A stretch of DNA of 64,000 nucleotides from Saururus chinensis (taxonomy: Eukaryota > Streptophyta > Magnoliopsida > Piperales > Saururaceae), in contig CP141145.1 of the NCBI GenBank assembly GCA_035235625.1, positions 21,454,563 through 21,518,562 on the forward strand, written 5' to 3'. A model generated the notes under the pieces. The model did not search any database, was not told the DNA's origin, and saw only the letters and a list, made by a program, of their open reading frames with translations. Each line of letters begins with the position of its first letter. Positions within the stretch are counted from its first letter, which is position 1. Both the position numbers and the translations under genes were made by a program. Positions 36,299 to 46,510 of this stretch are shown here, piece after piece.

Positions 36299-36474
36299 AT
36301 TCTCTTCGTCCTAAATTTATAGCTCTATTTATTAATAGTTTTTATTTTGTAAAATTTAAGTAGTTAGATACTAAAAAAAGTAGCTTAAACTTTTTTTTTC
36401 TTCTTTTAGAAGTAATTTTTACCGTTTAATAAAAAATATTTTTTTAAAAATATAACTATGAGACATAAAGAATA
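36299..36474. mobile_element. Stowaway-like MITE 4, diverged
   Basis: It begins ATTCTCTTCGTCCTAAATTT and ends GAGACATAAAGAATA, with the family's internal ATTTAAGTAGTTAGATACT stretch. Confidence 0.6.
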
Positions 36475-39420
36475 CTAATTAACATCTCCTCATGCATGAG
36501 TATTTATCGTTTCTAAAAAGTCTAAAACCACGACCAAACCGGCTTGGCCTCGTGAGGCGGCGTGTCCCAGTTCTAGTTCCAAAATTGGTGTAAAGCCGGA
36601 ATCAAATTATTAATTCTCAGAGTATGGGAAGATGGGTCTGCGTTCAAATTGATGGCAGTTTTGGCCAGGCCCTGTCCGGACGACGTGGGGGGATCTTGAA
36701 CCGTACGCAAGGTATCGGAATTCACAGAATGACACGGCAACCCACATGCAAATCCATGATTGGGAAGGTCTAGTACGGCATTGTGGAAGAAGAGGGGCAT
36801 TGGACCTTGTGCACTAGCCTTGAACCTTGTCAACTTGTGCCCCATGTGACACTTGATTCAATTGTCATCTACATTAGGAGAGTTGGTTCTCTGATAAGAT
36901 CAGAATATCCATTATTTTATGCTACTGTTTTCTTATAGTCTGATAGGGAGCCAAGTAAGAGTTGATCCTTATTCTTACCAATCTCACTAGGAAAGAACAA
37001 ACGACTTTCTATGCATTAATCATTGCGTGGGGGCATCATGAAGGAATGATTATTGAGGTTAATCCTCACAAATAACTTTTAAACTTCTAATTAGAAAAAA
37101 GTTTACGTGAACCTAATTTTACCTCAGTTATTCAAAGGTTGCTTGCTTGCTCCCTCCCTGAGTAACAAGTGCCATCGGATAAAAATTCAATAACCTAAAA
37201 TACTCCATTGACTACGCATCAACGTGAGTTCATATTAAGAGGCTTCCATAATAAGCTCAATTGGAAATAGGGACCTTTATTGTTGTTAGATTAATTAAGG
37301 GTGACAAAACTCTTGATTATTACATTATGGGGCTTACTAGATGTAGTCATATTCTTGTATAAAAAAAATATGTAGTCATATTTTGAGTTATGGATTCCCT
37401 TCATCAAAATAGAGTAAAGTTATTGTGAGTTTAAGAATGATAGGTGAAAATTCTACTTCATCATTTTAACGTCATTTTTAGGCTCACTTTTTTGGGCCCT
37501 GCCAATAGTGTTGAAATGCTAATGTAGGGTTTTGACGTATCATTCTTAATGTCACTCAAATATTTTTATGGACTCCTAATAGTTTAAATAGCGGGGGGAA
37601 ATGATTTATCTCAGGTTGAAGGGGCCTTGTGAATATCACAGTAAGGTCTAATTTATCCCTCATCTTTTGCATGTTTTATTTATGTCCCAATTAAATCTTG
37701 ATCTAACATTACTTGCAACTATATTTGACCCACAATATAAAGGACGGCACGGTGAGGTTTGGCTCAATAAACAATATTGAGGCTAGCTAATAATTTTTTA
37801 ATTTGTAATGAAAATAACAAATAAAGTGTTTTGTCTAAAAGTATACTTTTCTTTCAAAACGTATGAAACCCTAAAATAATAATAGTAATTATTTTGACAC
37901 TAAACTTAAAGCTTGACACATTCATGTATAATTTTTATTGAATCATGAATGCTAGTTTTTGTAGGTGTAGAAAAGTGGCATTTGATTGGTACCAATGAGA
38001 AATACATCTCTTGAATGTTGATACATATTTGGGAAATTCTCTTCATTAATTAGAGAATTTTCTTACTAGAGGCCCACCAGCATGTGACCCTGTCTAGAAG
38101 AATTAGTGTATGTGTGAAATGCTACGTATGTTTGCAGGGTAGAATGTTCATGTATAGGGCTCGTATGTCAATATTTAAGACTCGTATATAGGGCCCATCC
38201 CTCGTGGTGGTACACATAATTAAATTGAGGCTTGAGCATATGTGCATAGACATTTCTTAATATTTCATTGGTTTCTTATAGTCGACAATTCTTAATTTTG
38301 ATTTGTTTCTTATCATCTAAAATTCAAATGATAAAAAAATTCTCCATAATACTCTAGTGGGAGATAACGTGCCCATGCTATTTAGAGAATTGGCATGATA
38401 TGGTTATAGATGGGATGGAGCACCTTGAAGATCGGCCATGGATTAATTGAAGCTCCTAAATAGCTCAAATTGTGGAGATTCCACATGCTCCTGCTAATTT
38501 GGGCCTTGTGGTCCGGTTTTGCAGTTTCAGTGATCACTAAAATTCAATAAACATTAATTAATTTCTTTCTTTTCATGGGAAAGTCTTTAAAAAAAAAGAA
38601 ACTAGAATAATTAGTCTAAAGGTCAATCTATTTCTTTTAACAAACATTTGCTATAAATTAATTTTCGTCCCATAAATATTGGGTCTTTGAAGATAATTAT
38701 TGATCAAAAGTCAAATGGTGCAAAATCTGTTGAATCTAACCAAATTTCTTCAGTTAAATCCTTCATATATCACCAGTTCACCACTCTTTTCCATATTTAT
38801 ATTCGTTTAGGAAGCTATAAAGCAGAAAATTCCAGATAAGGTTCTTTCCCTCGGCATTTCTATTCATGATTGGAGTTTTATCAGACTACATTGTATTTTT
38901 TATTAATGCAGTTTTGCTTTGTTGACATGCACATGCACCCGGTCGTATATGCACACACATGCACGTGACATTGCATTATACACGGATATTCACTTTATAA
39001 TAAATAAATCAACATAAAATAAAATATATGCAAACTAAGATGGATAGATAGTAATAGAGTATACATGCAAAAAATGTAAATGGTAAAATTTTAAAGAGAT
39101 ATATTTACTATGTCCCATGTTAGTGGCTTAAATTAATCTATTAAAATAAATTAAATATGTGACTACGGAATATACAAAAGATAAAAAAGTTAATATGTGC
39201 ATAAGAACCGTCGGATTGAAATTTGACGTTGTAAATTAAAATAAAGGGTTATTGGTAATTTTAACCGGTATGCCCTTTATTAAAACAAGCCATCGGATGA
39301 AAATCCGACGGCCAAAAGCACCTGCTATACGTCTATAAGCTAGGCGTATGTTAAGATATTAGATTAAATTAATAAAAAATTAGAGGGAAGGGATTGGTGG
39401 GGCGACACGGTCTGGGGCCC
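36475..39420. other. Distal upstream region of the bZIP gene
   Basis: I see no gene that I can name. A 90-codon minus-strand ORF (36573-36845) has no stop or low-complexity content but matches nothing I recognise. Near 39207-39315 an inverted phrase (CCGTCGGATTGAAATTTGAC and GTGGATTTTCATCCGATGGC-like on the other strand) may be a small MITE. Confidence 0.35.
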
Positions 39421-39450
39421 AGGTGAGGCCAAAAAGGGAGGTCACATCGG

Positions 39451-39456
39451 CACGTG
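39451..39456. promoter_or_regulatory. G-box upstream of the bZIP gene
   Basis: CACGTG lies 558 bp before the start codon and shortly before the pyrimidine-rich leader. G-boxes are bound by bZIP and bHLH proteins. Position in the proximal promoter supports a role, but this is inferred. Confidence 0.45.
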
Positions 39457-39518
39457 GTGGCTGATTCTGCCAGTTATTAAAACTGGCACTCAGACAATCC
39501 TGTAAAACCGTTGAAGCA

Positions 39519-39660
39519 CTTCCCTCCCTCTTCTATCTATCTCTCTCTCTCTGTCTTTCTTCCCCTCCCGCAACAGCTGTTGCTAGCTGTCCCTCTCCCC
39601 CCACCCATGTGACTCCTCCCCCCTCCCCCCCCTCTTCAAGCCACATTCTTACAATATTTC
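39519..39660 (+). promoter_or_regulatory. Pyrimidine-rich 5' leader of the bZIP gene
   Basis: The stretch is nearly all C and T (CTATCTATCTCTCTCTCTC and CTCCCCCCTCCCCCCCCTC). Such Y patches are typical of plant transcription starts and 5' untranslated regions. The exact start cannot be fixed from sequence alone. Confidence 0.5.
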
Positions 39661-39775
39661 CCCCCTGGTGGTGGTGTTCATCATCCCAGCTAGCTCAAGA
39701 AGTGGTGGAAAGAGGAAGATCAAAGGGAGGGGGGACAGCACAAGCTAACATCCTTTACTAGGATAGTTCTCCCCC

Positions 39776-39916
39776 ATGTGTTTGGTCATAAATGTGATTT
39801 CATCAGCCTTGGAGTTTTGGTTTTTCTGTTTCTGTCTCTGCAAGTGTCCATCAATGGTGTTAGTGCCATCCTCAGCAGGGAAGGGTATAGAAAGTGGAAA
39901 GATCAAGGGTTCCTAG
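39776..39916 (+). CDS. Upstream ORF in the bZIP leader, 46 aa
   Basis: The ATG at 39776 opens a 46-codon frame ending with TAG at 39914-39916, 92 nt before the bZIP start. A second in-frame ATG is at 39854. The peptide has a hydrophobic, cysteine- and phenylalanine-rich centre (SSALEFWFFCFCLCKC) and a hydrophilic end. It lies downstream of the CT-rich leader, so it is probably in the mRNA and could lower or regulate translation of the bZIP. I do not know whether the peptide is conserved; if not, it is a chance uORF. Confidence 0.4.
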   Translation: MCLVINVISSALEFWFFCFCLCKCPSMVLVPSSAGKGIESGKIKGS

Positions 39917-40008
39917 CCTCCATTGTGTTTGATAGAATTGGAGTTTGATTGGGTTTGCATTGTTGGAGCTGTGGCCATTGTTGTTCTTGGGGGAGTTTCT
40001 TTCTTAGA

Positions 40009-41582
40009 ATGGCCCAATTGCCCCCAAAGGTGCCCAGCATGACCTCAAACTGGCCAAGCTTCCCTCACCAAAGAGGCCCTTCTGCAGGGGCATTGTTCCC
40101 AGCTGTCGCCACCACCACTGCCGTGGCTCAACCTTTATGGGTGGATGAGTTCCTCGACTTTTCATCAGCAAAGCGGAACGCCCACCGCCGGTCGGCGAGT
40201 GACTCGATCGCCTTCCTCGAGGCGCCGCTTGTGGAGGAATGCCGCAGCTCGTCCACCCAGCTGCGGCCCGAGTTCGACCGCCTCGACGACGAGCAGCTCA
40301 TGTCCATGTTCTCCGATGACATTTCCGCCGCTGCTACCGGCGCGGCCTCTGCCATTCCGCCCACCGTTTCCTCGTCTAACCCATCCACCCCCTCGGACCA
40401 CAACAGCATCAACGACGAGAAGTCGGCGCCCTCATCGTCCGAGCAGCAGCAGCCACGCAACGAGGCCGAGGTGCAGAGCGCGTGCAAGTCCGAGGCCCCG
40501 GCCGCGGCCCCCACAAGCGCCTCAGGCGACCCGATTATAGACCCCAAGAGAGTGAAACGGTGAGAAACATCACAATGCCGCATAGGTTGTGATCATCATT
40601 TACCAAAGATCATGACAAATTGCGATCCAATTCTCACTAATCAAGTAATAATCCGATCTGGGTTTTGCAGGATCTTAGCTAACAGGCAATCCGCACAGAG
40701 ATCAAGGGTCAGGAAACTGCAGTACATTTCTGAGCTTGAAAGAAGTGTCACCTCATTGCAGGTGGGCGATGTTTATTGGATCCTTAAACAAATGCTAACA
40801 TAATCAATTATGTCATTTGGCTTTCATTAACAATTTGGTGTTGTCTGGTGGGCGTTATTAGACGGAGGTGTCGGCGTTGTCTCCTCGGGTGGCATTTCTC
40901 GATCACCAGCGCTTGGTTCTTAACGTGGATAACAGCGCACTTAAGCAAAGGATTGCAGCTCTTGCCCAGGATAAGATTTTCAAGGATGGTAATTCTTTTC
41001 TTTCAACTTCGATCAATTCAATACCTGACATCTGATATGTTGTTGGCATTTACATATCTTTCCATATAATGCATGGAGTTAGAAGCAAGTGCTTGAGTTA
41101 AATGAACTTTGTTTTGGAATAGTTTTAGGAATTTATAATTGAAGTAACAGCCACCCATCATCCCTAGAGCATTAAACGAACTCAAAAACCTTTATTACTT
41201 TCACTGTATGTATCATGGGCATGTCAGGCATTAAGGAAAGAGTCATGGCAGATGATACAATTAAATCTCTCATCTCTTTGCATCCTGAGAATCAACTTCA
41301 TGGCAAGAAAACGAGCTTTTCTACTTTTCGATCACCTTTCTGTGTCTCACAAGCGGCTTATTTAGCAAGTTTTATGGAGCTAGAGTAATTGGAGTCCGTA
41401 TGATGGGTATGTGGGGTATTGCTTCATTGAACTTTGTCATAAATGCAGCTCACCAAGAGGCGCTGAAGAAGGAAATTGAGAGACTGAGGCAAGTGTATCA
41501 CCAACAGAACCTCAAGAAAATGGAGAACACCCAGCAGCAGCAGTCGGAGCAGCTCCGCACGGATAGAGAGCTGCTAAACTGA
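40009..41582 (+). CDS. Group E bZIP transcription factor (bZIP34/61-like)
   Basis: Four exons: 40009-40559, 40671-40761, 40862-40988 and 41449-41582, all with GT...AG introns, giving 300 residues. The N-terminus MAQLPPKVPSMTSNWPSF is the signature start of plant bZIP34/61 proteins, which is why I use this ATG and not the in-frame TTG upstream. LWVDEFLDFSSAKRNAHRRS and DSIAFLE (about residues 43-70) and FDRLDDEQLMSMFSDD (about 87-102) are also family motifs. The basic region KRVKR-ILANRQSAQRSRVRK spans the exon 1/2 junction with N-x7-R. The leucine zipper continues LQYISELERSVTSLQTEVSA and VLNVDNSALKQRIAALAQDK, ending EALKKEIERLRQVYHQQ. The protein should dimerise in the nucleus and bind ACGT-type DNA; relatives act in pollen and vascular development. 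No stops or shifts, so it looks functional. Confidence 0.95.
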
Positions 41583-42060
41583 AGTAGCTGAAGAGGTGGT
41601 GGAAAGGAGGGCAACGGGACCCAGAGGGGTGGCCTTTATTATTCCCACTAACATGCACCATCACGTGATCTGTTCTACTTGTATGGTCTTGGGGGGACCT
41701 ACGTGCAGAACTTTGAAAGAGAGAATGTGAGGGACACTAGTTGGCTGAGGATGATGGAAGTGTTTGATTTTTGTTGTTTTGGACTTTTAGGGCTGCTGGT
41801 GGGACTACTGTTTTGGGATTTGCAAAGGGGGCTCTCTGTTTAGTGGGGATTGTTGGGATTTCTATTTTTTATTTTTTCAATTATTGTATTCCTATCTTCA
41901 ATTTTCATATCTTTCTGTAACTCTTCTGTGAGGGCAGCGGATGAAAGGGATCGAGGGGGCCAAGGGTGTGTGTTTTGATGTCTCATTGTTGTAACTTTCT
42001 TGCATTGATCTTTGGGCACAATAATGTCATGTCTTTCTCTTTTTGCTTAGAAGACAAGAC
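41583..42060 (+). other. 3' untranslated region of the bZIP gene
   Basis: T-rich, stop-filled sequence follows the TGA at 41580-41582. Possible polyadenylation signals are weak (AATAATG near 42019; TTGTATT runs near 41884). The end is approximate. Confidence 0.4.
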
Positions 42061-42875
42061 AGGAGGATGTGAACCTCATGTTTCATCATGACAACTTTTT
42101 TATCTACCTCAACAAAGATAACTGTATTCCTGCAGGTTAGTTCTTTTTTATCAATCTTTACCTGGACCAATATGATGTGTATGCATTACAACTCTTGTCA
42201 AACTTTTTACTTTTACCACGGACCACATACATTACAATCTTGATGATTGTGGTAATATCCGTCTCTTCGTTTTTCCGGTATTCGTCAGCTATCACAGGCA
42301 CAAATTCTTGTCGAAAAGTCTGCTTCACGAGGGCATGGCTGCCCGTATAACCACAAGCCTATCCACTATATTTTTCCCTAAGTTCTTCACCAATAAATAG
42401 AAAAAGAGGCTATTCTATAAAACCATTTATTCTAGCTACCAATGCTTGAAATTGCAATAAACATGCCTCTTAACTTGCTCCTAAACCCAATGAAATATGA
42501 AAGGGATAAAAGATTATCTAAGCGTGCATGTGATCGATTGTCAGCATTGAGTGATCGATAGGTGAATTTAGAGGAAGTCAATTTAGGACGTGCACTGATT
42601 GATCGATCAATAATGTTATTGAAAGTTGGGTCAGACCTAATGACTGATCACCAAGTGTAGGTGATCGATAAATAGAGTTAATGGAAGATCCATGCACAGG
42701 AACTGATTGATCAACTGATCATTTCGGTTAATAGAACTGCACAAAAGCATAACCGATCGATGGCCAGGTGCAGGCAATGGATCAGTCGAAGACTAGAAAC
42801 ACGGTTTGCTTCAATTTCGCCTCCTTTTGATTAGCCGCTCTACAATTTTTTTCTTCAAATAGACATATTTGAGTT
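42061..42875. other. LTR-like DNA on the left of CACTA II
   Basis: From about 42520 to 42830 the sequence is rich in GATCGAT and TGATCGATCA words, similar in style to 14980-15200 and 55550-55650. Joined over CACTA II with 51255-51520 (TATTTAAGGACTCTTAGAG, then AGCTTGTAATCTTCTCCTCC) it would read like one plant copia LTR, so CACTA II probably landed in an LTR. That join is inference. Confidence 0.4.
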
Positions 42876-43184
42876 TGTCATTACAACAAAAATAACTATT
42901 AGTGACGCTTTAATTATTGTAAGCGTCGCTGATATTTATTAGTGACATAAAAAATATTACTACATGAGTCGATAAAACTGCAATCGCTATATCTCATTAA
43001 TGATACTTAACTAAAAGCATCGCTAATAGTATAATATTAGCGATGTTTTAAGCGTCACTAATAATTCGTTAGTAGCGATGTGCATCACAAAATGTTTGTA
43101 AAAAAATGGCTTATTGGCAATGCATAATTATAAGCATCACTAATAATTTCTTATTAACGACGCTAAATTATGCGTCGGTAATTT

Positions 43185-44130
43185 TTTATGCGCCAGAATC
43201 AAGCCCCATCCTCCCCTCTCTATCTTCCGGGAGCCAGGGAGAGGGGCCGGATTCTGACGAGGAGCAAGAATCCGGCTCCATCCTCCCCTCTCCCCCCCTC
43301 CTTCCGCTCCTTTGTTTTTCAGAGGAGGGGAAGGAAGGGGGGATCCGGGGAGAGGGGGGAGGGGGAATAAGACCCCACCAGAATCCGGCCCCAAAAATCA
43401 CCGTTTCCCTCCCGCTCTCCCCGGGTTCCCCCTCCTTCCCCTTTGTTTTACAGAGGAGGAGAAGGAGATGGGGGGAGGGGGGGGACTAGAGGAGACAGAG
43501 GGAGAGGGGAGGGGGTGGGGGCTAGATTCCAGCGAGAAGCCGAAATCCGACTGTTGTGGGGGTCACGAAGAGAGAGGGGGAGCGGGAGGGAGGAGGGGAA
43601 AGAGTAGGGGGAACCGGGTGGAGGAAAGAAGACGTCGGGGGGAGAGGGGCGGTCACTAGAGGTAGTCACTGGGGGGCGATCGACGAGGGGAGGTCATCGG
43701 AGGGACGTCGTCGGGGGCTGTCACAGAAGGCGGAGGAGGAGAGTGCGGGGCGGAGTTATAAGGGAGGTGGGCGAAATTTAGCCCACACGAAGGAATTTGC
43801 GACACTTCGAGTGGAAGAGTCACAAAAGGCCAAAAAAGAGAGAAAAAAGAGAGAGAAAGGGGAGAGAGAGAGGAGAGGGTAGAGAGAGGAAAGAGGGTTG
43901 AGAGAGAAAAGAGAGGAGAGAGAGATAGAGGAGAAAGAGGGTAGAGAGAGGGAGGAGAGATAGGGTAGAGAGAGAAAGGAGGAGAGAGAGAGGGTAGAGC
44001 GAGAAGGGAGGAGAGAAAGAGGGTAGAGAGAGGGTAGAGAGAGAAAGTAGGAGAGAGAGGGGGAGGAGAGAGGGTAGAGAGAGAGGGGGAGGAGAGAGAG
44101 GGTAGAGAGAGAAAGGAGAAAGGAATCCAT
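43185..44130. repeat. GC-rich and GA-rich block of CACTA II
   Basis: 43190-43460 contains two to three imperfect copies of a unit with CCCTCC...GAATCCGGC and GAGGAGGGGAAGG. 43770-43790 has GTGGGCGAAATTTAGCCCAC, the same GGGCGAAATTT-GCCC palindrome type as in CACTA I. 43800-44130 is almost pure GA on the plus strand. The many overlapping ORFs of both strands are composition artefacts. Confidence 0.8.
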
Positions 44131-44154
44131 CCACCGAAGCCCGCTACAAAAACA

Positions 44155-46400
44155 TGATTATTTGTGACGCTTCTAATGAAGCGTCGCTATAAAGTCATGC
44201 ACGTTTGCGACACATCAAGTATGTGTCGCTAATAAGGTATTATTTGCGATGCACCTTACAGTGTGTCGCAAATAATACTCTCCCCTCTTTCTCTCTCTTC
44301 TCTCTCTTCCTCATCCTTTCTCTCTCACCCTCTCTCTCCTCCCTCTCTCTTCTCACACTCCTCTTTTCTCTCTCCTCTCTCTCCCTTATCTCTCTTTTAT
44401 TAAATTTTTTTAAAAAAAATTTTGTAGTAGTGACGCATACTAGTATGTATCGCTAATATATATATTTTTAAAAATAATTTATAATTAAAATTTTATTTCC
44501 TCTCCCCTCTCTTTCTCTTCTCTCTTTCCTCACCCCCTCTATCACTAGAGCTGTCAATGGGTAACTATTTACCTGCCTCACCCACTCGCCTGATCCAAAA
44601 TTTGTGGGTGGGTAATTAATAAATGGGTAAATGGTAAATTGAGTAATTTTACCCGCTCATTTATTATGTGGGTAGGGTATGGGTAACCCCTTATCCATAC
44701 CCAATACCCATTACCCGCTTTAATATATATAAAAAGTGTATATCTTGTAGTATTTTGGTATAATGATCTAGAGAATTTGGAATAATGGAAACATCTTTAA
44801 GTCTTGGTTTTTTTAATTATTTAAGTTTATATAAGGTGTGAGATTCTTATTATGTTTTATTTCTTTATATGAATTGTGAGGTCCTTATAAGTTTATATTG
44901 GATTGAATTTTTTGTACTTTGGATAGACTTTTAACATATATATTTGTTATTATTTTTGTTTATTAATTGGTTGGTCGTTTACCCATTACCCGCCTATTTA
45001 CCCGATGAGTAATGGGCAATAGGTAAGGTATGGGTAATGAATGTAGAAATGAGTAATGGGTAGGGTATGGGTAAAATTTTTGAAAGCAAGTATGGATATA
45101 GGTAAAGGATTGCCCAACCCATACCCTACCCATTGACAACCCTATCATCACTCTTCACCCCTCTCTTCTCTCTCTCGTTATTCTCTCTCTTCTCTCTCTC
45201 CTCACCTTCTCTCTCTACCCTCTCTCCCCTCTTTCTCTCTCTCCTCATCTTCTGTCTACCCTCTCTCTCCTCACCCTCTCTCTCTTCTCTCTCCTCTCTC
45301 CTCACCCCTCTCTCACTCCTCACTCTTCTCTCTCTACCCTATTTCTCTCTCTTCACCCCTCCCTTCTCCGTCACTCTTCTCTCTCTCCTCCCTCTCGCTC
45401 TCCTCCCTCTCCCTTTTCTCTCTTATCTAATTTTTTTTAAAAAAATTTGTAGGAGGGACGCATAATTGTATGCCCCGCTAATATCCTTATGTAGTTGCGA
45501 CACATACGGTTATACGTCGCGAATACACACTTTTTTATTTTTATTTTTTTAAAAATAATTTATTATTAAAATTTTATTTTTCTTCTCTCTCTCCTTATTC
45601 TCTCTCTCTTTCTCCTCTCCTTCTCTCTCCTCACCCTCTCTCTCTCTCCTCACCCTCTCTCTCAACCCTCTCTTCCCGCTGTCTCTCTCTGCTCACCCCC
45701 TCTCGTCTCTGACGCTCCTCACTCTTCTCTCTCTCCCTTTTCCCTTTTTTATTTAATTTTTTTTTAAAAAATTTGTAGTAGCGACACATAACTGTATGCA
45801 TCGCTACTACACATGATAGTAGTGATGCATATTGGCATGTGTTGCTACTATCCTCGGGTAGTAGCGATGCATACTATTATGCGTCGCTAATATACATTTT
45901 TTTTATTTTTTTAAAATTTTAAAATAATTTATAATTAAAATTTTATTTCCTCTCCCCTCCTCTCTTCTCTCACCTCCTCACCGCCTCTCTCACTCTTCAC
46001 CCCCTCTTCTCTCTCTCTCCTATCCATCTCTCTCTCTTCTCTCTTCTCTCTCTCCTCACCCTCTCTCTTCTCTCTCTCATCCTCTCTCTCCTCACCCTCC
46101 CTCTCTCTACCCTCTATCCCCTCTTTCTCTCTCTCCCGACCCCCTCTCTTCTCTTTCACTCCTCACTCTTCTCTCTCCTCTTTTATCTCTCTTCTCTCTC
46201 TTCTCTCCCCTTTTTCTCTCTTTTATTAATTTTTTTTAAAAATTTGTACTAGCGACTCATAACTGTATGCATCGCTACTACACAACGCATACTAAGTAGT
46301 AGCGATGCATACTAGTATGCATCGCTACTATCCTCAGATACTAGTGACGCATACGGTTATGCATCGCTAATTTATATTTTTTATTTTTTAAAAAATATTT
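44155..46400. repeat. Hairpin and CT modules of CACTA II, left part
   Basis: Hairpin clusters at 44160-44275, 44425-44458, 45455-45520, 45775-45893 and 46250-46375 separate CT tracts at 44278-44400, 45150-45430, 45590-45750 and 45945-46220. 46297-46330 is a perfect 34-bp palindrome centred on ACT|AGT with GCGATGCATA arms. Hairpin arms here use GCGATGCATA or GCGACGCATA rather than the GCGACGTATA of CACTA I. Confidence 0.85.
44546..45144. mobile_element. hAT-like non-autonomous insert in CACTA II
   Basis: The 599-bp insert has ends TAGAGCTGTCAATGGGTA and TACCCATTGACAACCCTA, which are near-perfect inverted repeats. The flanks (TCTATCAC and TCATCACT) are similar but not an exact 8-bp duplication. 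TAGGG-TGTCAATGGG termini are typical of plant hAT-type elements. The interior alternates ATGGGTAA and TTACCCGC words. There is no transposase. Confidence 0.75.
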
Positions 46401-46510
46401 TATAATTAAAATTTTATTTATTCTTGCTAATATATTTTTTACTTTTAAAATTTTTTAAAAATAATTTTTAATTAAAATTTTATAATTAAAGCCTTTAAAA
46501 TTGCATTAAC

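Noticed and set aside
39949-40008. An in-frame N-terminal extension of the bZIP by 20 codons.
   Set aside because: It begins with TTG, not ATG, and the family begins MAQLPPK at 40009.
43106-44134. Overlapping ORFs on both strands in CACTA II.
   Set aside because: They follow GA- or GC-rich simple sequence without any recognisable motif.
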